DNA of 28,945 bases from JAJZJT01 sp049964655 (GCA_049964655.1 JBMFXC010000030.1:1-28945); one strand, 5' to 3'; numbered from the stretch's first letter, positions 6,572-15,181 are shown. Numbers and translations are program-made. The notes: generated by a model not told the origin, from the sequence alone.

Positions 6572-7002
6572 GCGTCTCCGACGGCAGTAGCCGAGCGGAC
6601 GGGGTCCGGGACCGCTATCGCGACGTCTTCGGCGTCGTGCCAGAAGGGATCGAGCAGCGTCTCGCCGTCGCCCAGGCAACCGGACGGGTCGAGGCCGTCG
6701 AAGCGATCGAAGCACTGCGCCGAGCGCTGCTCGCGGAGAACCCCCTCGAGCCTCGCGTGCAGCAACTGGTCCACTTCGCCCAGCTCGTCGCCCTCGGTCG
6801 CGAGGACCCCGCCCGACTGCACGCCACCGGCGCCCAGCGCGCCGGGGCGACGCTCGCCGACCTCGTCGGCGTGGCCGAGACGTCGCTCGTCACTGCCGGC
6901 ATGCCGGCCTACGCCCTCGCCATCGAGATCATCGCCGGCCTGGGGAATGCGGGTTGCCAGACGGGAACCGAGGCCGACAGGCCAGCAGGGAGGCAGCCAT
7001 GA
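6568..7002 (+). CDS. Carboxymuconolactone decarboxylase-like (AhpD-fold) protein
   Basis: 144 residues starting at a GTG that overlaps the aldolase stop (GTGA). The central part (VQQLVHFAQLVALGRED, then HATGAQRAGATLADLVGVA) has the helical pattern of the CMD/AhpD-like superfamily, where substrate enters a trimeric helical bundle. There is no CxxC motif, so a peroxidase or thiol-redox role of the AhpD kind is unlikely and a decarboxylase or binding role is more plausible. The stop overlaps the methyltransferase start (ATGA). Specific activity cannot be assigned from sequence. Confidence 0.75.
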   Translation: MSVSDGSSRADGVRDRYRDVFGVVPEGIEQRLAVAQATGRVEAVEAIEALRRALLAENPLEPRVQQLVHFAQLVALGREDPARLHATGAQRAGATLADLVGVAETSLVTAGMPAYALAIEIIAGLGNAGCQTGTEADRPAGRQP

Positions 7003-7658
7003 CGTCAGTCGGCCCGATGTGGGACCAGCGCTTCGCCGGGGGTCAGTGGCCGAGGGAGCCCGACCCCTTCTTGGTCGCCCTCGCCGGTCCGCTGCCGGCG
7101 GGCCGCGGTCTCGACCTCGGGTCGGGACCGGGCCGCAACAGCGTGTGGCTGGCCGCCAAGGGCTGGGACATGACCCTCGTCGACGCCTCCCAGGTCGGCC
7201 TCGACCTGGCAGTCGCCGCGGCGGCCGCCGAGGGGGCTGCCGTGACCACGGTCAACGCCAACCTCGACGAGTGGCGTCCAGACCGGTCGTGGTTCGACCT
7301 CGTCATCGTGGCCAACCTCCACCCCGGGCCCGACCGGCTCGGCACCATCCTCCGGCACGCCACCGAGGCACTCCGCCCCGGTGGGCACCTCTACGTCGTG
7401 GGCCACCACCTCGACAACCTCGGACGCCACGGCCCACCGGACCCCGGCCGGCTCCTCACTGACGAGCGTCTCCGGGCCGCTCTGCCTTCAGAGCTCGACG
7501 TCCACGTCCTCGAGACGAGGAGCCGCCGGTCCGCCCGCGGTGGAGACAATGCCCCCGCCGGGCGGCACGAAGTCCGCGGCGACGAGGGACGCAGGAGCGA
7601 CCTCGTGGTCGTTGCCTGGGCCGGCAAGCCTCAACTGTCCGACGAGCACGCCCGGTGA
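6999..7658 (+). CDS. Class I SAM-dependent methyltransferase, TehB-like
   Basis: 219 residues. SAM-binding motif I is visible as GLDLGSGPGRNSVWLAAKG, followed by the acidic end of strand 2 (MTLVDAS), motif II region (FDLVIVANL) and motif III (LRPGGHLYVVG). The opening layout (MWDQRF, then a proline-rich linker before motif I) is typical of TehB/thiopurine-type methyltransferases that methylate tellurite, selenium, arsenic or small thiols. No cysteine triad of the ArsM type is present, so arsenite methylation is not supported. The ATG is preceded by CAGGGAGG. It is coupled on both sides, upstream by ATGA and downstream by GTGA. Confidence 0.85.
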   Translation: MTSVGPMWDQRFAGGQWPREPDPFLVALAGPLPAGRGLDLGSGPGRNSVWLAAKGWDMTLVDASQVGLDLAVAAAAAEGAAVTTVNANLDEWRPDRSWFDLVIVANLHPGPDRLGTILRHATEALRPGGHLYVVGHHLDNLGRHGPPDPGRLLTDERLRAALPSELDVHVLETRSRRSARGGDNAPAGRHEVRGDEGRRSDLVVVAWAGKPQLSDEHAR

Positions 7659-8224
7659 CGGCCAGGGCGAACGCGCCGTCCTCCCCGGCGACACACCGGT
7701 GTGACGCCGCCGAGCTCGGTCTCGAGGGCATCGGGTTCCTGCTCGGGATGGCCCACCGGGCGCACCGGCGCCGCTGGGAAGCGACCCTCGCCGACCTCGG
7801 GCTGACGGCTCCCCAGGCGGCCGTCCTCCGGCTGGTCACTGCCGAGCCCGGTTGCGGCGTGCGGCAGCTCGCTCGCCGGCTGGGCACGGACCCGATGAAC
7901 ATCCAGCGGATCGTCGAGACGCTGGTCGCCAACGGGTTGTGCACCGCGGGACGCGATCCCGCTGACGCCCGCCGCCGTCCCCTCCACCCGACTGAGCACG
8001 GGCGACGCCTCGCCCGACAGGTCGCCGATCGGGCCCGACGGACCGAACAGGCGTCGATGGAGCTCCTCGGGGACACGTCCTACCGGGTCGTGCTCGACGC
8101 GCTCCGCACGCTCGCCGAGCCCGACGGTGGGCCGTCGCCGGGGCTCGCTGCTCACCCCAGACCGGGTCCACCGGAGCGCGTCCGGGCGCAGCGTGCGTTG
8201 CCGCCGGCCAAGCTGATAACTTGA
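7655..8224 (+). CDS. MarR-family transcriptional regulator
   Basis: 189 residues with a GTG start overlapping the methyltransferase stop. The winged HTH spans about residues 45-115: LGLTAPQAAVLRLV, then CGVRQLARRLGTDPMNIQRI as the helix-turn-helix and DARRRPLHPTEHGRRLARQV as the wing and helix 5. The N-terminal and C-terminal helices would form the dimer. About 35 C-terminal residues are low-complexity and proline/arginine-rich. As last gene of the aldolase operon it probably autoregulates that unit in response to a small aromatic or reactive ligand. The ligand is unknown. Confidence 0.85.
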   Translation: MTARANAPSSPATHRCDAAELGLEGIGFLLGMAHRAHRRRWEATLADLGLTAPQAAVLRLVTAEPGCGVRQLARRLGTDPMNIQRIVETLVANGLCTAGRDPADARRRPLHPTEHGRRLARQVADRARRTEQASMELLGDTSYRVVLDALRTLAEPDGGPSPGLAAHPRPGPPERVRAQRALPPAKLIT

Positions 8225-8323
8225 TGAGTTGATGTCTTCTTCAGCACCGGGCGCCAGCGGAGCACACCGAGACAGGCGGGCATACCGACGTGCGTCGGAC
8301 GTGCCGAGCGTCGGCCGTCGCCG

Positions 8324-8695
8324 GTGACGCGTCCGATCTACCAGGTCAAAGCCGACTTCTTCAAGACGTTGGCCCACCCGGCACGCATCCGGGTGCTCGA
8401 ACTGCTCCGTGACGGAGAGCGGTCGGTGGGTGAGCTGATCCCCGAGGTCGGGCTCGAGGCGTCGCACCTCTCCCAACAGCTCGGCATCCTGCGCCGGGCG
8501 AACGTGCTCCAGAGCCGCAAGGAAGGATCGACGGTTCGCTACTCGGTGACCGACCCGCGGATCTTCGAGCTGTTGGAGGTGGCAAAGGCGATCCTCACCA
8601 GCACGCTGGCAGAGTCCCGCCAGCTCCTTGCCGAGCTCGAGGAGCTCGATTTCGCCGAGCGCCCCGCACGGCCCCGGAGGCGGGCGACCCACTGA
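8324..8695 (+). CDS. ArsR-family winged-helix regulator without obvious metal site
   Basis: 123 residues. YQVKADFFKTLAHPARIRVL is the conserved start of this ArsR subfamily, followed by the HTH (VGELIPEVGLEASHLSQQLG) and the beta wing (SRKEGSTVRYSV). No cysteines are present, so the arsenic-type Cys site is absent; the ligand may be another metal or a non-metal signal. The GTG start at 8324 matches family N-termini, but no clear Shine-Dalgarno is seen. The roughly 100 nt upstream contains a TTGATG-AG-TTGATG direct repeat near 8222-8236. It is followed by convergent genes, so its targets are not obvious from position; the large membrane complex operon is a candidate. Confidence 0.85.
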   Translation: MTRPIYQVKADFFKTLAHPARIRVLELLRDGERSVGELIPEVGLEASHLSQQLGILRRANVLQSRKEGSTVRYSVTDPRIFELLEVAKAILTSTLAESRQLLAELEELDFAERPARPRRRATH

Positions 8696-8793
8696 GCGAG
8701 GCGGACGGCGCCCCGGTCGGTAGACGGAGGGCGGTGAGCAAGGCCACGGACCCCGAGGCAACGCAGCCGAGGCAGCCAGTCGGGCTCCGGGGA

Positions 8794-9291
8794 TCAGTGG
8801 GACGGCAACAGGCGCAGGAGCTCGAGAGCGACGTGGACGCGGTAGCCGTAGGTCAGTGCGCTGAGCCAGGGGGCGTCCACTGCGTTGAGGCGGGGATCAC
8901 GTCCGCAGGCGCCCCGGCCGAGCACGTGCTCGAGGACCCGGTCGAGGGTCAAGCTGGCCGCCACGTCGACGCTTTCGGCCATCCGGGTGCGATGGCCTTC
9001 GTCGAGGGCGCTCGTTGACAACAGGTCGAGCAGCTCGCTGCTCGAGCGCTCCCGCGGGCCGAACCGCTCGAGGACAAAGAGGCCGCTGGCCAGGTCGGAG
9101 ACCCAGGGAGCGACGAGCAGGACACGCCGCCGGTCCGTCTCGAGCTCGGCGAAGATCCGCGGACCGACCGTCGCCGCCAGCGCATCGGTACAGATACCGA
9201 CGACGGCGTCGAGGATGTCGGGCTCGAACGGGCCGATGCGCGCCTCGAGGGCACCGTCGACCAGCTCCTCGACACCCAGCGGCTCAGGCAT
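8794..9291 (-). CDS. Conserved-looking hypothetical protein beside the membrane complex
   Basis: 165 residues, not recognised. It is mostly helical and acidic, with hydrophobic stretches ILDAVVGICTDALAATVG and RRVLLVAPWVSDLASGLFVL that look buried rather than transmembrane. Two cysteines are present (one in ICTDAL, one in GRGACGRD) but no motif. It starts with ATG 9291, whose first eight bases overlap the end of the zinc-ribbon frame upstream. That stop-start overlap argues that both are translated together. The pair diverges from the operon of the hydrogenase-4-like complex, so a maturation, assembly or regulatory role is possible but unproven. Confidence 0.65.
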   Translation of the reverse strand: MPEPLGVEELVDGALEARIGPFEPDILDAVVGICTDALAATVGPRIFAELETDRRRVLLVAPWVSDLASGLFVLERFGPRERSSSELLDLLSTSALDEGHRTRMAESVDVAASLTLDRVLEHVLGRGACGRDPRLNAVDAPWLSALTYGYRVHVALELLRLLPSH

Positions 9292-9457
9292 CGCGCCGGC
9301 GGGGCGTCGGGGGCTCGGCGGAGCGGGGCGTCGGGAGGGCCGAGAGGGGGGCCCCGCAACGGGGACAACACCCGCAGCGCTCGGCGTCGACCCGGGGAAC
9401 GGGCCACCAGCACGACCGGCACACCACCGGCTCGTCGTCCTCGCGGCGTGTCCTCAC
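9284..9457 (-). CDS. Small zinc-ribbon protein
   Basis: A 57-residue frame from GTG 9457, preceded by CGGGGGTCTG as a possible ribosome binding site. It contains CRSCWWPVPRVDAERCGCC followed by PRCG: two CxxC-type knuckles and an extra Cys, as in zinc ribbons or rubredoxin-like folds. The frame is open further upstream to ATG 9574, but that start would overlap the ATG of the divergent small subunit gene on the other strand, which is unlikely. The stop overlaps the start of the next minus-strand gene by 8 nt. It could bind Zn or Fe and serve as an electron carrier or as a regulator; nothing decides this. Confidence 0.5.
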   Translation of the reverse strand: MRTRREDDEPVVCRSCWWPVPRVDAERCGCCPRCGAPLSALPTPRSAEPPTPRRRDA

Positions 9458-9554
9458 CGGCAGACCCCCGGCGACGTCACCCGGGCTGTCTCGGTCTCCC
9501 CAGGCGAGGCCGGCCCGTTCACTCCGATGTCGACGGGCACCATGAGAGAAAAGA

Positions 9555-9582
9555 TTTTGATCATCTGAGGGCATGATAACTT
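9555..9582 (+). promoter_or_regulatory. Candidate promoter of the membrane complex operon
   Basis: An AT-rich island in a GC-rich background. TTTTGA (9555-9560) and TAACTT (9577-9582, fitting TAnnnT) are 16 bp apart. If this is used, transcription would begin near 9589, favouring the in-frame GTG at 9591 as a near-leaderless start of the first gene instead of ATG 9573. This would also remove the awkward overlap with the divergent gene. Confidence 0.35.
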
Positions 9583-10067
9583 CGTCAGACGTGTCCCGCA
9601 CCCCGCTCGCCGCCGCGCTGCGCGGGCGGCGCGTCACGGAGCCGGTCCCACCTCCAGCCACCACGGCTGCGCCCCGGTTCCCGGGGTCGGTGCAGCTGCG
9701 CCATGTCGACGCCGGCTCGTGCAACGGCTGCGAAGTCGAGATCGGTCAGGCCTTTGGTCCGGTGTGCGACGCCGGGCGCTTCGGCATCCGCCTGGTCGCC
9801 TCGCCACGCCACGCCGACGGCCTGCTCGTGACCGGCGTGGTCACGAGGAACATGGCGGCGCCCCTGCGCAAGACGTTCGAGGCCGTGCCCCGCCCCCGAG
9901 TGGTCGTGGCCTGCGGCGACTGCGCCGTCGGCGGCGGTGTCTTCGCCCATGCCTACGGCGCGACCGGTCCGGTCGCCAGCGTGGTCCCTGTCGACCTCGA
10001 GATCGCGGGGTGCCCACCCGAGCCCACAGCCATCACGGCGGCCCTGCGGGGGCTCAGCGGACGTTGA
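9573..10067 (+). CDS. NuoB/HyfI-like iron-sulfur small subunit of a hydrogenase-4-like complex
   Basis: 164 residues in the family of NADH dehydrogenase subunit B and group 4 [NiFe]-hydrogenase small subunits. It holds the cluster proximal to the active site. All four expected ligands are visible: Cys50-x2-Cys53 (SCNGCE), Cys114 (ACGDCAVGGG, with an extra Cys117) and Cys147 (AGCPPEP). Electron transfer to the large subunit is therefore possible. The start is ATG 9573, preceded only by CTGAGGG; GTG 9591 is an alternative. It heads a six-gene operon, whereas in E. coli hyf/hyc operons the small subunit gene comes near the end. The next gene begins 2 nt after its stop. Confidence 0.9.
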   Translation: MITSSDVSRTPLAAALRGRRVTEPVPPPATTAAPRFPGSVQLRHVDAGSCNGCEVEIGQAFGPVCDAGRFGIRLVASPRHADGLLVTGVVTRNMAAPLRKTFEAVPRPRVVVACGDCAVGGGVFAHAYGATGPVASVVPVDLEIAGCPPEPTAITAALRGLSGR

Positions 10068-10069
10068 GC

Positions 10070-12082
10070 ATGACCGTCTACCTGGTCGGGCTCGCCGCGT
10101 TGTGCGTCGCGTCCCTGCTCGCTGCCACGCTGTCGGGTCGGTACCGCCTGGTTGGCACCGCGCTGGCGGGCGGGGCAGGATGCCTGGCCGCCCTGGTCGG
10201 GGCGGCCCAGGTGCTCGTGTCGGGGCACCCCGTCGCCCTGCGCACCGCCGAGGTCCTGCCACTCGCCGGCGTCGACCTCTCCCTCGACCCGCTGGGAGCC
10301 CTCTTCGTCGCCGTCACCGCCGTCGTCGGGTTGGCGGCCTTGTGCTACTCGGTCGGCTATGGCTCCCACGCCACGCCGAGCCGGACGGCGTCGGCGATGC
10401 TGCCGGCGTTCCTTGCCACCCTGCTTCTCGTCCCGGCTGCCGCCAGCGTGGCGACGTTCCTCGTCACCTGGGAGCTCATGGCGCTCACCTCGCTGCTGGC
10501 GCTGCTCGCCGAGCACCGCCAGCATCCTGCGACCCGCGAAGCCGCCCGGTGGTACGCGGCGATGACCCACATCGGGGCGGCGGCCATCCTCCTCGGCCTG
10601 GTGTTGCTGGCGACGAACGTCGGCAGCCAGAGCTTCGCCGTCATCGCCGCCCACCACCGGCGGGTGCCGGCCCCGCTCGCCTCCGTGGCCTTTCTGCTGG
10701 TCCTCGTCGGCTTCGCCTCCAAGGCGGGAGCAGTGCCGTTCCACGTGTGGCTGCCCCGCGCCCACCCCGAAGCAACGAGCCCGGTCTCCGCGCTCATGTC
10801 GGGGGCGATGGTCAACCTCGGCGTCTACGGCATCGTGCGCGTCGGCGAAGGCCTGCTCGGCGGCGGCGAGCTGTGGTGGTGGCTCGTGGTCGTCGCCCTC
10901 GGTGTCACGTCGGCCTTCTTCGGGGCCCTGCACGCTGCCGCCAGCAAGGACGTCAAGCGTCTGCTCGCCTACTCGACAGTCGACAACATCGGTCTCGTCC
11001 TCGTCGGCGTCGGCGCTGCCGGGGCGCTCGCTGCCGGGGGCCAGCGCCTCCTTGCCGCGCTGGTCCTGCTCGCCGCCCTCTTCCACCTCGTGAACCACGC
11101 CCTGTTCAAGGGCACCCTCTTCCTCGGCGCCGGTGCCCTCCAACAGGCGACCGGTACCCGCGACCTCGACCGCCTGGGCGGGCTTGCTCGCCGGATGCCC
11201 GCGACGGCCGTGCTCTTCGGCATCGGTGCCCTCTCCATCAGTGCCCTGCCCGGGCTGAACGGCTTCGCCAGCGAGTGGCTGCTCTTGGAAGGGCTCCTCC
11301 ACGGCTTCACCTCCCACTCGGCGGTCACCGAAGCGGCGCTGCTGGCTGGGGTCGCCACGCTGGCGATCACCGGTGGGCTCACCGCCACGGCCTTCGTGAA
11401 GGCACTGGGGGTCGGGTTCCTCGGGATGCCCCGCAGCGAAGGTGCCCGACAGGCACACGAGGTTGGGCCCTCCATGCTGGCCGCCAGTGCGCTCCTCGCC
11501 GCCGGGTGCGTGGTGCTGGGCGTCGCTCCTGGCATCGCGCTCCCGGTCCTCGACCACGCCGTCGCCAGCGGTCTCGCCGGCGGCGCGCCGCTGGCGCTCC
11601 GCTCCGGGCTCGGCCTCGACCTCGCCTCCTTCAGCGGTGCCGTCGACCCGGCGCTCGTCGTGGTCGGTCTCCTCTGCGCCCTCGTCGTCGCCCGCGGGGC
11701 TCTGCGCCTCGTCCCCCGATCCGCCGAGCTACGCCGTCCCCGTCGTGCCGAGGCTTGGGGATGCGGAGGCGGTGTGCAGACGGCTCGTTCGGAGATCACC
11801 GCCACGTCCTTCGCCGAGCCGCTCCAGCGGGTGTTCGCCGACGTGCTCCGACCCGACCACGACCTCGAGGTCACCCATGTGGCCGAGTCCCGCTACGTGC
11901 CCGAGGCCATCACCTTCCGTCAACGTATCGACGACGCCAGCGAACGTGCCTTCTACCAGCCGGTGATCGCAGCAGTCGCCGCATGGGGACGCCTGGCGCG
12001 CCGGGTGCCCAACGGAAGCGTCCACCGCTATCTCGCCTTCGGGTTCGTCGCGCTGGTGCTCGTCCTGGTGCTCCTGGCGTGA
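10070..12082 (+). CDS. HyfB/NuoL-like proton-pumping antiporter subunit
   Basis: 670 residues, with many transmembrane helices. It carries the Mrp/NuoL family signature: Glu135 in WELMALTSLL, Lys218 in FASKAGAVPFHVWLPRAHPE with SPVSALMSG following, and a distal FHLVNHALFKGTLFLGAGAL with conserved His and Lys. These charged residues form the proton path in complex I antiporter subunits. The length and the soluble, charged segment near the C-terminus (about residues 550-640) before a last helix match HyfB/HycC. ATG 10070 is used; TTG 10064, which would overlap the previous stop, is an alternative. The stop overlaps the next GTG start. It likely translocates H+ or Na+ driven by the peripheral arm. 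Confidence 0.92.
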   Translation: MTVYLVGLAALCVASLLAATLSGRYRLVGTALAGGAGCLAALVGAAQVLVSGHPVALRTAEVLPLAGVDLSLDPLGALFVAVTAVVGLAALCYSVGYGSHATPSRTASAMLPAFLATLLLVPAAASVATFLVTWELMALTSLLALLAEHRQHPATREAARWYAAMTHIGAAAILLGLVLLATNVGSQSFAVIAAHHRRVPAPLASVAFLLVLVGFASKAGAVPFHVWLPRAHPEATSPVSALMSGAMVNLGVYGIVRVGEGLLGGGELWWWLVVVALGVTSAFFGALHAAASKDVKRLLAYSTVDNIGLVLVGVGAAGALAAGGQRLLAALVLLAALFHLVNHALFKGTLFLGAGALQQATGTRDLDRLGGLARRMPATAVLFGIGALSISALPGLNGFASEWLLLEGLLHGFTSHSAVTEAALLAGVATLAITGGLTATAFVKALGVGFLGMPRSEGARQAHEVGPSMLAASALLAAGCVVLGVAPGIALPVLDHAVASGLAGGAPLALRSGLGLDLASFSGAVDPALVVVGLLCALVVARGALRLVPRSAELRRPRRAEAWGCGGGVQTARSEITATSFAEPLQRVFADVLRPDHDLEVTHVAESRYVPEAITFRQRIDDASERAFYQPVIAAVAAWGRLARRVPNGSVHRYLAFGFVALVLVLVLLA

Positions 12083-13065
12083 TCCCCGTCCTCGCCTCCC
12101 TCGCCGTGGCGAGCCCGGACGTCGTGGCGCGGATCGGGGTATCGGTCCTCCAGGTGGCGATGGTCGTCGTCGCCGGCCCACTCCTCCTCGGGCTGATGGC
12201 CAAGGTCCGCGCCCGGGCCGAAGGCCGCGTCGGCCCCCCGGTCGGCCAAGTGCTCGCCGACCTGCGCAAGCTGGTGCGCAAGGAGGTCGTCCGGGCCGAG
12301 CACACGAGCGCCGTCGCCTCCCTGGCGCCGCTCGTGCTCGTGGCGTCGGCGATGGTGGCAGCCGCCCTCACGCCACTCGTCGCCACGCACCCGGTCCTCA
12401 CCGGTGGTGCCGACGTCTTCGTCGTCGTCTACCTCCTGCTCATGGGGTCGGTGGCGCTCGCTCTCGGTGGCCTCGACGCCGGCACGGCCTTCGGGGGCAT
12501 GGGATCGAGCCGGGCCATGACGATCGGGGCCATCTCCGAGCCGGCGCTGCTCGTCGCCCTCCTCGCCCTCGCCGTCCAAGCCCGCACGTCCAACCTTCCA
12601 GGCATCGTCACCGCCACCCTCGCCCACCCCGGATGGCTGGCCAGTCCGCAGCGGCTCCTGGCACTCGTCGCCCTCGTCGTCGTGGTCATCGCCGAGACCG
12701 GTCGCATCCCGGTCGACAACCCCTCGACCCACCTCGAGCTGACCATGGTCCACGAGGCGATGGTCCTCGAGCACAGCGGACCGGACCTGGCGCTCGTCAT
12801 GGCCGGCGAGGCGATGCGCCTCGCCGTGCTGCTCGGACTGGTGGCCAACCTGTTCCTCCCCTGGGGCATCGCCTCCTCCGACGGCGGGGCGGCCCTCCTG
12901 GTCGGGCTCGTCGTGCTCGGCGCCAAGTTGGCAGCCCTCGCCGGCCTCGTCGCCCTCGTCGAGGTCTCGACGGCCAAGCTCCGGCTGTTCCGGGTCCCCG
13001 AGCTGCTCGCCGGCGGCTTCGTCCTCGCCGTCGTCGCCGTCACGACCGGCCTGGTGACGAGGTGA
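12079..13065 (+). CDS. HyfC/HycD (NuoH-like) membrane subunit
   Basis: 328 residues, 8 or so predicted membrane helices. It is the subunit that docks the peripheral arm to the membrane. Diagnostic segments are ARAEGRVGPPVGQVLADLRK on the first cytoplasmic side and ETGRIPVDNPSTHLELTMVH followed by EAMVLEHSG, the conserved acidic loop of NuoH and group 4 hydrogenases. The form IPVDNPSTHLELTM is the hydrogenase-4 version rather than the complex I version (PFDLPE). The GTG start overlaps the previous stop and the stop overlaps the next GTG, so translation is coupled throughout. Confidence 0.93.
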   Translation: MIPVLASLAVASPDVVARIGVSVLQVAMVVVAGPLLLGLMAKVRARAEGRVGPPVGQVLADLRKLVRKEVVRAEHTSAVASLAPLVLVASAMVAAALTPLVATHPVLTGGADVFVVVYLLLMGSVALALGGLDAGTAFGGMGSSRAMTIGAISEPALLVALLALAVQARTSNLPGIVTATLAHPGWLASPQRLLALVALVVVVIAETGRIPVDNPSTHLELTMVHEAMVLEHSGPDLALVMAGEAMRLAVLLGLVANLFLPWGIASSDGGAALLVGLVVLGAKLAALAGLVALVEVSTAKLRLFRVPELLAGGFVLAVVAVTTGLVTR

Positions 13066-13721
13066 GCTCCCATCCGGCGTTCGACGTGGCCGAGCTGGCC
13101 GCGGGGGTCGTGCTGGCCGGTGCGGTCCTCGCCCTGTGGCGCAAAGACCTGCGCGCGCTCATCCCGATCCTGGCGCTCCAGGGGGCAGCCTTGTCCGCCT
13201 TGGCGGCGGTGCTCGCCGTCAGCGACGGCAACCTCGGCCTCGGCGTGGTTGCCGGCGTGGTCCTCCTCGCCAAGGGGATCGTCGTCCCGGGGCTCCTTAC
13301 CCGGGTGGTCCGGGCCGATCCGGGCAGCCGTGAGACCGCTCCCCTGGTGAACGTCCCGGCCTCCCTCGTCGTAGCAGGGACACTGGTCGTCCTCTCCTAC
13401 CTCGTCGCCGGCCGGATCACCGCGCTCGCCCCGGATCCCCTCACCCGGCTCGTCCCACTGGGCTTGGCGACGGTGCTCGTCGGGTTCTTCGTGCTGGTCA
13501 CCCGGCGCAAGGCGGTCTCCCAGATCGTCGGGCTGCTCCTCCTCGACAACGGGATCGCGCTCATCGCCTTCCTCCTCACCGCCGGAGTGCCGCTCCTCGT
13601 CGAGCTCGGCGCCTCCTTCGACCTCCTGCTGGTCGTCGCCGTGCTGCAAGTGCTGGCGACGACCATCCGGGCCCGCTTCGGTCACGTCGACCTCGACCAG
13701 CTCCGTGAGCTCCACGACTGA
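13062..13721 (+). CDS. HyfE-like (NuoK-related) membrane subunit
   Basis: 219 residues with about six to seven hydrophobic helices. HyfE proteins combine a NuoK-like part with additional helices. Features seen are LWRKDLRALIPILALQGAAL, a helix ending in LLAKGIVVPGLLTRVV, and a NuoK-like C-terminal stretch (RKAVSQIVGLLLLDNGIALI). It ends with a short soluble segment FGHVDLDQLRELHD typical of HyfE. The GTG start overlaps the preceding stop, and its TGA shares its last base with the next ATG (TGATG). No NuoJ-like gene is present, as in Hyf/Hyc-type complexes. Confidence 0.88.
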   Translation: MSSHPAFDVAELAAGVVLAGAVLALWRKDLRALIPILALQGAALSALAAVLAVSDGNLGLGVVAGVVLLAKGIVVPGLLTRVVRADPGSRETAPLVNVPASLVVAGTLVVLSYLVAGRITALAPDPLTRLVPLGLATVLVGFFVLVTRRKAVSQIVGLLLLDNGIALIAFLLTAGVPLLVELGASFDLLLVVAVLQVLATTIRARFGHVDLDQLRELHD

Positions 13722-15181
13722 TGCTCCTCGTCGCCATCGTCTGCCTCCCGCTCGCCGCCGGCCTGCTCGGCGTCGCGCTCCCCTGGCGCCGCCCGGTCGG
13801 CTGGACGATGGTCGCGGCCAACGCCACCGTGCTCGGCCTCGGTATCGCCACAGCGGTCCACGCCGCCCATCGCCACGTCGCCTCCGGCCTCGACGGCGCC
13901 CTGCGCGCCGACGCGCTCAGCGCGTTCATGGTCGTCGTCGTCGGCGTCATCGCGCTCCTGGCGTCGGTCCAGTCGATCCGCTACCTCGAAGTCGAGATCG
14001 CCAGCGGGGAGCACGGCAACCGTCACGCCTCCCGCTATACGTTCCTCGTCCAGGTCTTCGTGGCGTGCATGCTCGCCGCCGTCCTGTCGGCCAACCTCGG
14101 AGCAGTGTGGGTGGCGATCGAGGCGACGACGATCGCCACGACCTTCCTCGTCGGCCACCGCGGCAACGACAAGGCCCTCGAAGCGTCGTGGAAGTACGTC
14201 CTCATCTGCTCGGTCGGCATCGCCCTGGCGTTCCTCGGCACGGTGCTCGTCTACTTCGCCGCGCTCCACGTCCCCGGGCACCCGCGGGGTGCCTCGGTCC
14301 TCGACTGGACCTCGCTCATGCGCACCTCGCACCACCTCGACCCCGGCGTGATGCGGCTCGCTCTGGCCCTCATCGTCCTGGGCTACGGCACCAAGGTCGG
14401 GCTCGCTCCGTTGCACAGCTGGCTCCCCGACGCTCACAGCCAGGCGCCCGCTCCCGTGTCCGCGCTCATGTCGGGCGTGCTGCTCGCCGTCGCCTTCTAC
14501 GCCCTTCTCCGGTTCAAGGCGGTGGCCGACGGCGCCCTCGGCCCCGAATTCACCCGCACGCTCCTCGTCATCGTCGGGTTGGTCTCGCTCCTGGTCGCCG
14601 CCTCTCTGCTCCTCACCCAGCGAGACCTCAAGCGCATGCTCGCCTACAGCAGCATCGAGCACATGGGCCTGATCGCCCTCGGGGCAGCGGCCGGCACCAC
14701 GCTTGCCATCGCCGCGGTGCTCTTGCACATCCTGGGCCACGGCCTCGCCAAGGCCGTGCTCTTCCTGGCCTCGGGCGAGATCCTCGTCGTCGAGGGGACC
14801 ACCGAGATCGAAGGCATACCGGCGCTCCTCGCCCGGCGGCCGCTGCTCGGCGGGATCTTCGGTTTCGGTCTCGTCGCCATCTTGGGGCTGCCACCCTTCA
14901 GCCTGTTCGTGAGCGAGCTCGGCATGATCCGCGGCGAGGTGTCGGTCGGCCTCGGCTGGGCGGCTGCCCTGTCGCTGGCGGCCATAGCCGTCATCTTCGT
15001 CGCGGTGACGGCCCACGGACGTCACCTCCTCCTCGGCGGACGCGACGACGCGCCGTCGGCGACGTCGCGTCTCGTGGGCGTCCCACTGGTCGGTGGCCTC
15101 GTCGCCTGCGCCTTCTTCGGACTGTCCGCCTGGCCGCTCCAGTCGCTCCTCGATGCCGCTGCCCGGGTCGTCGTCCGATGA
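13721..15181 (+). CDS. HyfF/NuoN-like second antiporter-type subunit
   Basis: 486 residues, the size of NuoM/NuoN/HyfF proteins. Conserved features are Glu134 in WVAIEATTIATTFLVG, Lys225 in GYGTKVGLAPLHSWLPDAHS with PAPVSALMSG following, and ILGHGLAKAVLFLASGEILV. Its presence gives the complex two antiporter-like modules, like HyfB plus HyfF of hydrogenase-4, and so potentially more than one ion per turnover. ATG 13721 overlaps the previous stop by one base, and the stop overlaps the start of the large subunit (ATGA). Confidence 0.92.
   Translation: MLLVAIVCLPLAAGLLGVALPWRRPVGWTMVAANATVLGLGIATAVHAAHRHVASGLDGALRADALSAFMVVVVGVIALLASVQSIRYLEVEIASGEHGNRHASRYTFLVQVFVACMLAAVLSANLGAVWVAIEATTIATTFLVGHRGNDKALEASWKYVLICSVGIALAFLGTVLVYFAALHVPGHPRGASVLDWTSLMRTSHHLDPGVMRLALALIVLGYGTKVGLAPLHSWLPDAHSQAPAPVSALMSGVLLAVAFYALLRFKAVADGALGPEFTRTLLVIVGLVSLLVAASLLLTQRDLKRMLAYSSIEHMGLIALGAAAGTTLAIAAVLLHILGHGLAKAVLFLASGEILVVEGTTEIEGIPALLARRPLLGGIFGFGLVAILGLPPFSLFVSELGMIRGEVSVGLGWAAALSLAAIAVIFVAVTAHGRHLLLGGRDDAPSATSRLVGVPLVGGLVACAFFGLSAWPLQSLLDAAARVVVR

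Noticed and set aside
6999..7658. ArsM arsenite methyltransferase
   Set aside because: The SAM motifs are present but the conserved cysteines of ArsM are missing.
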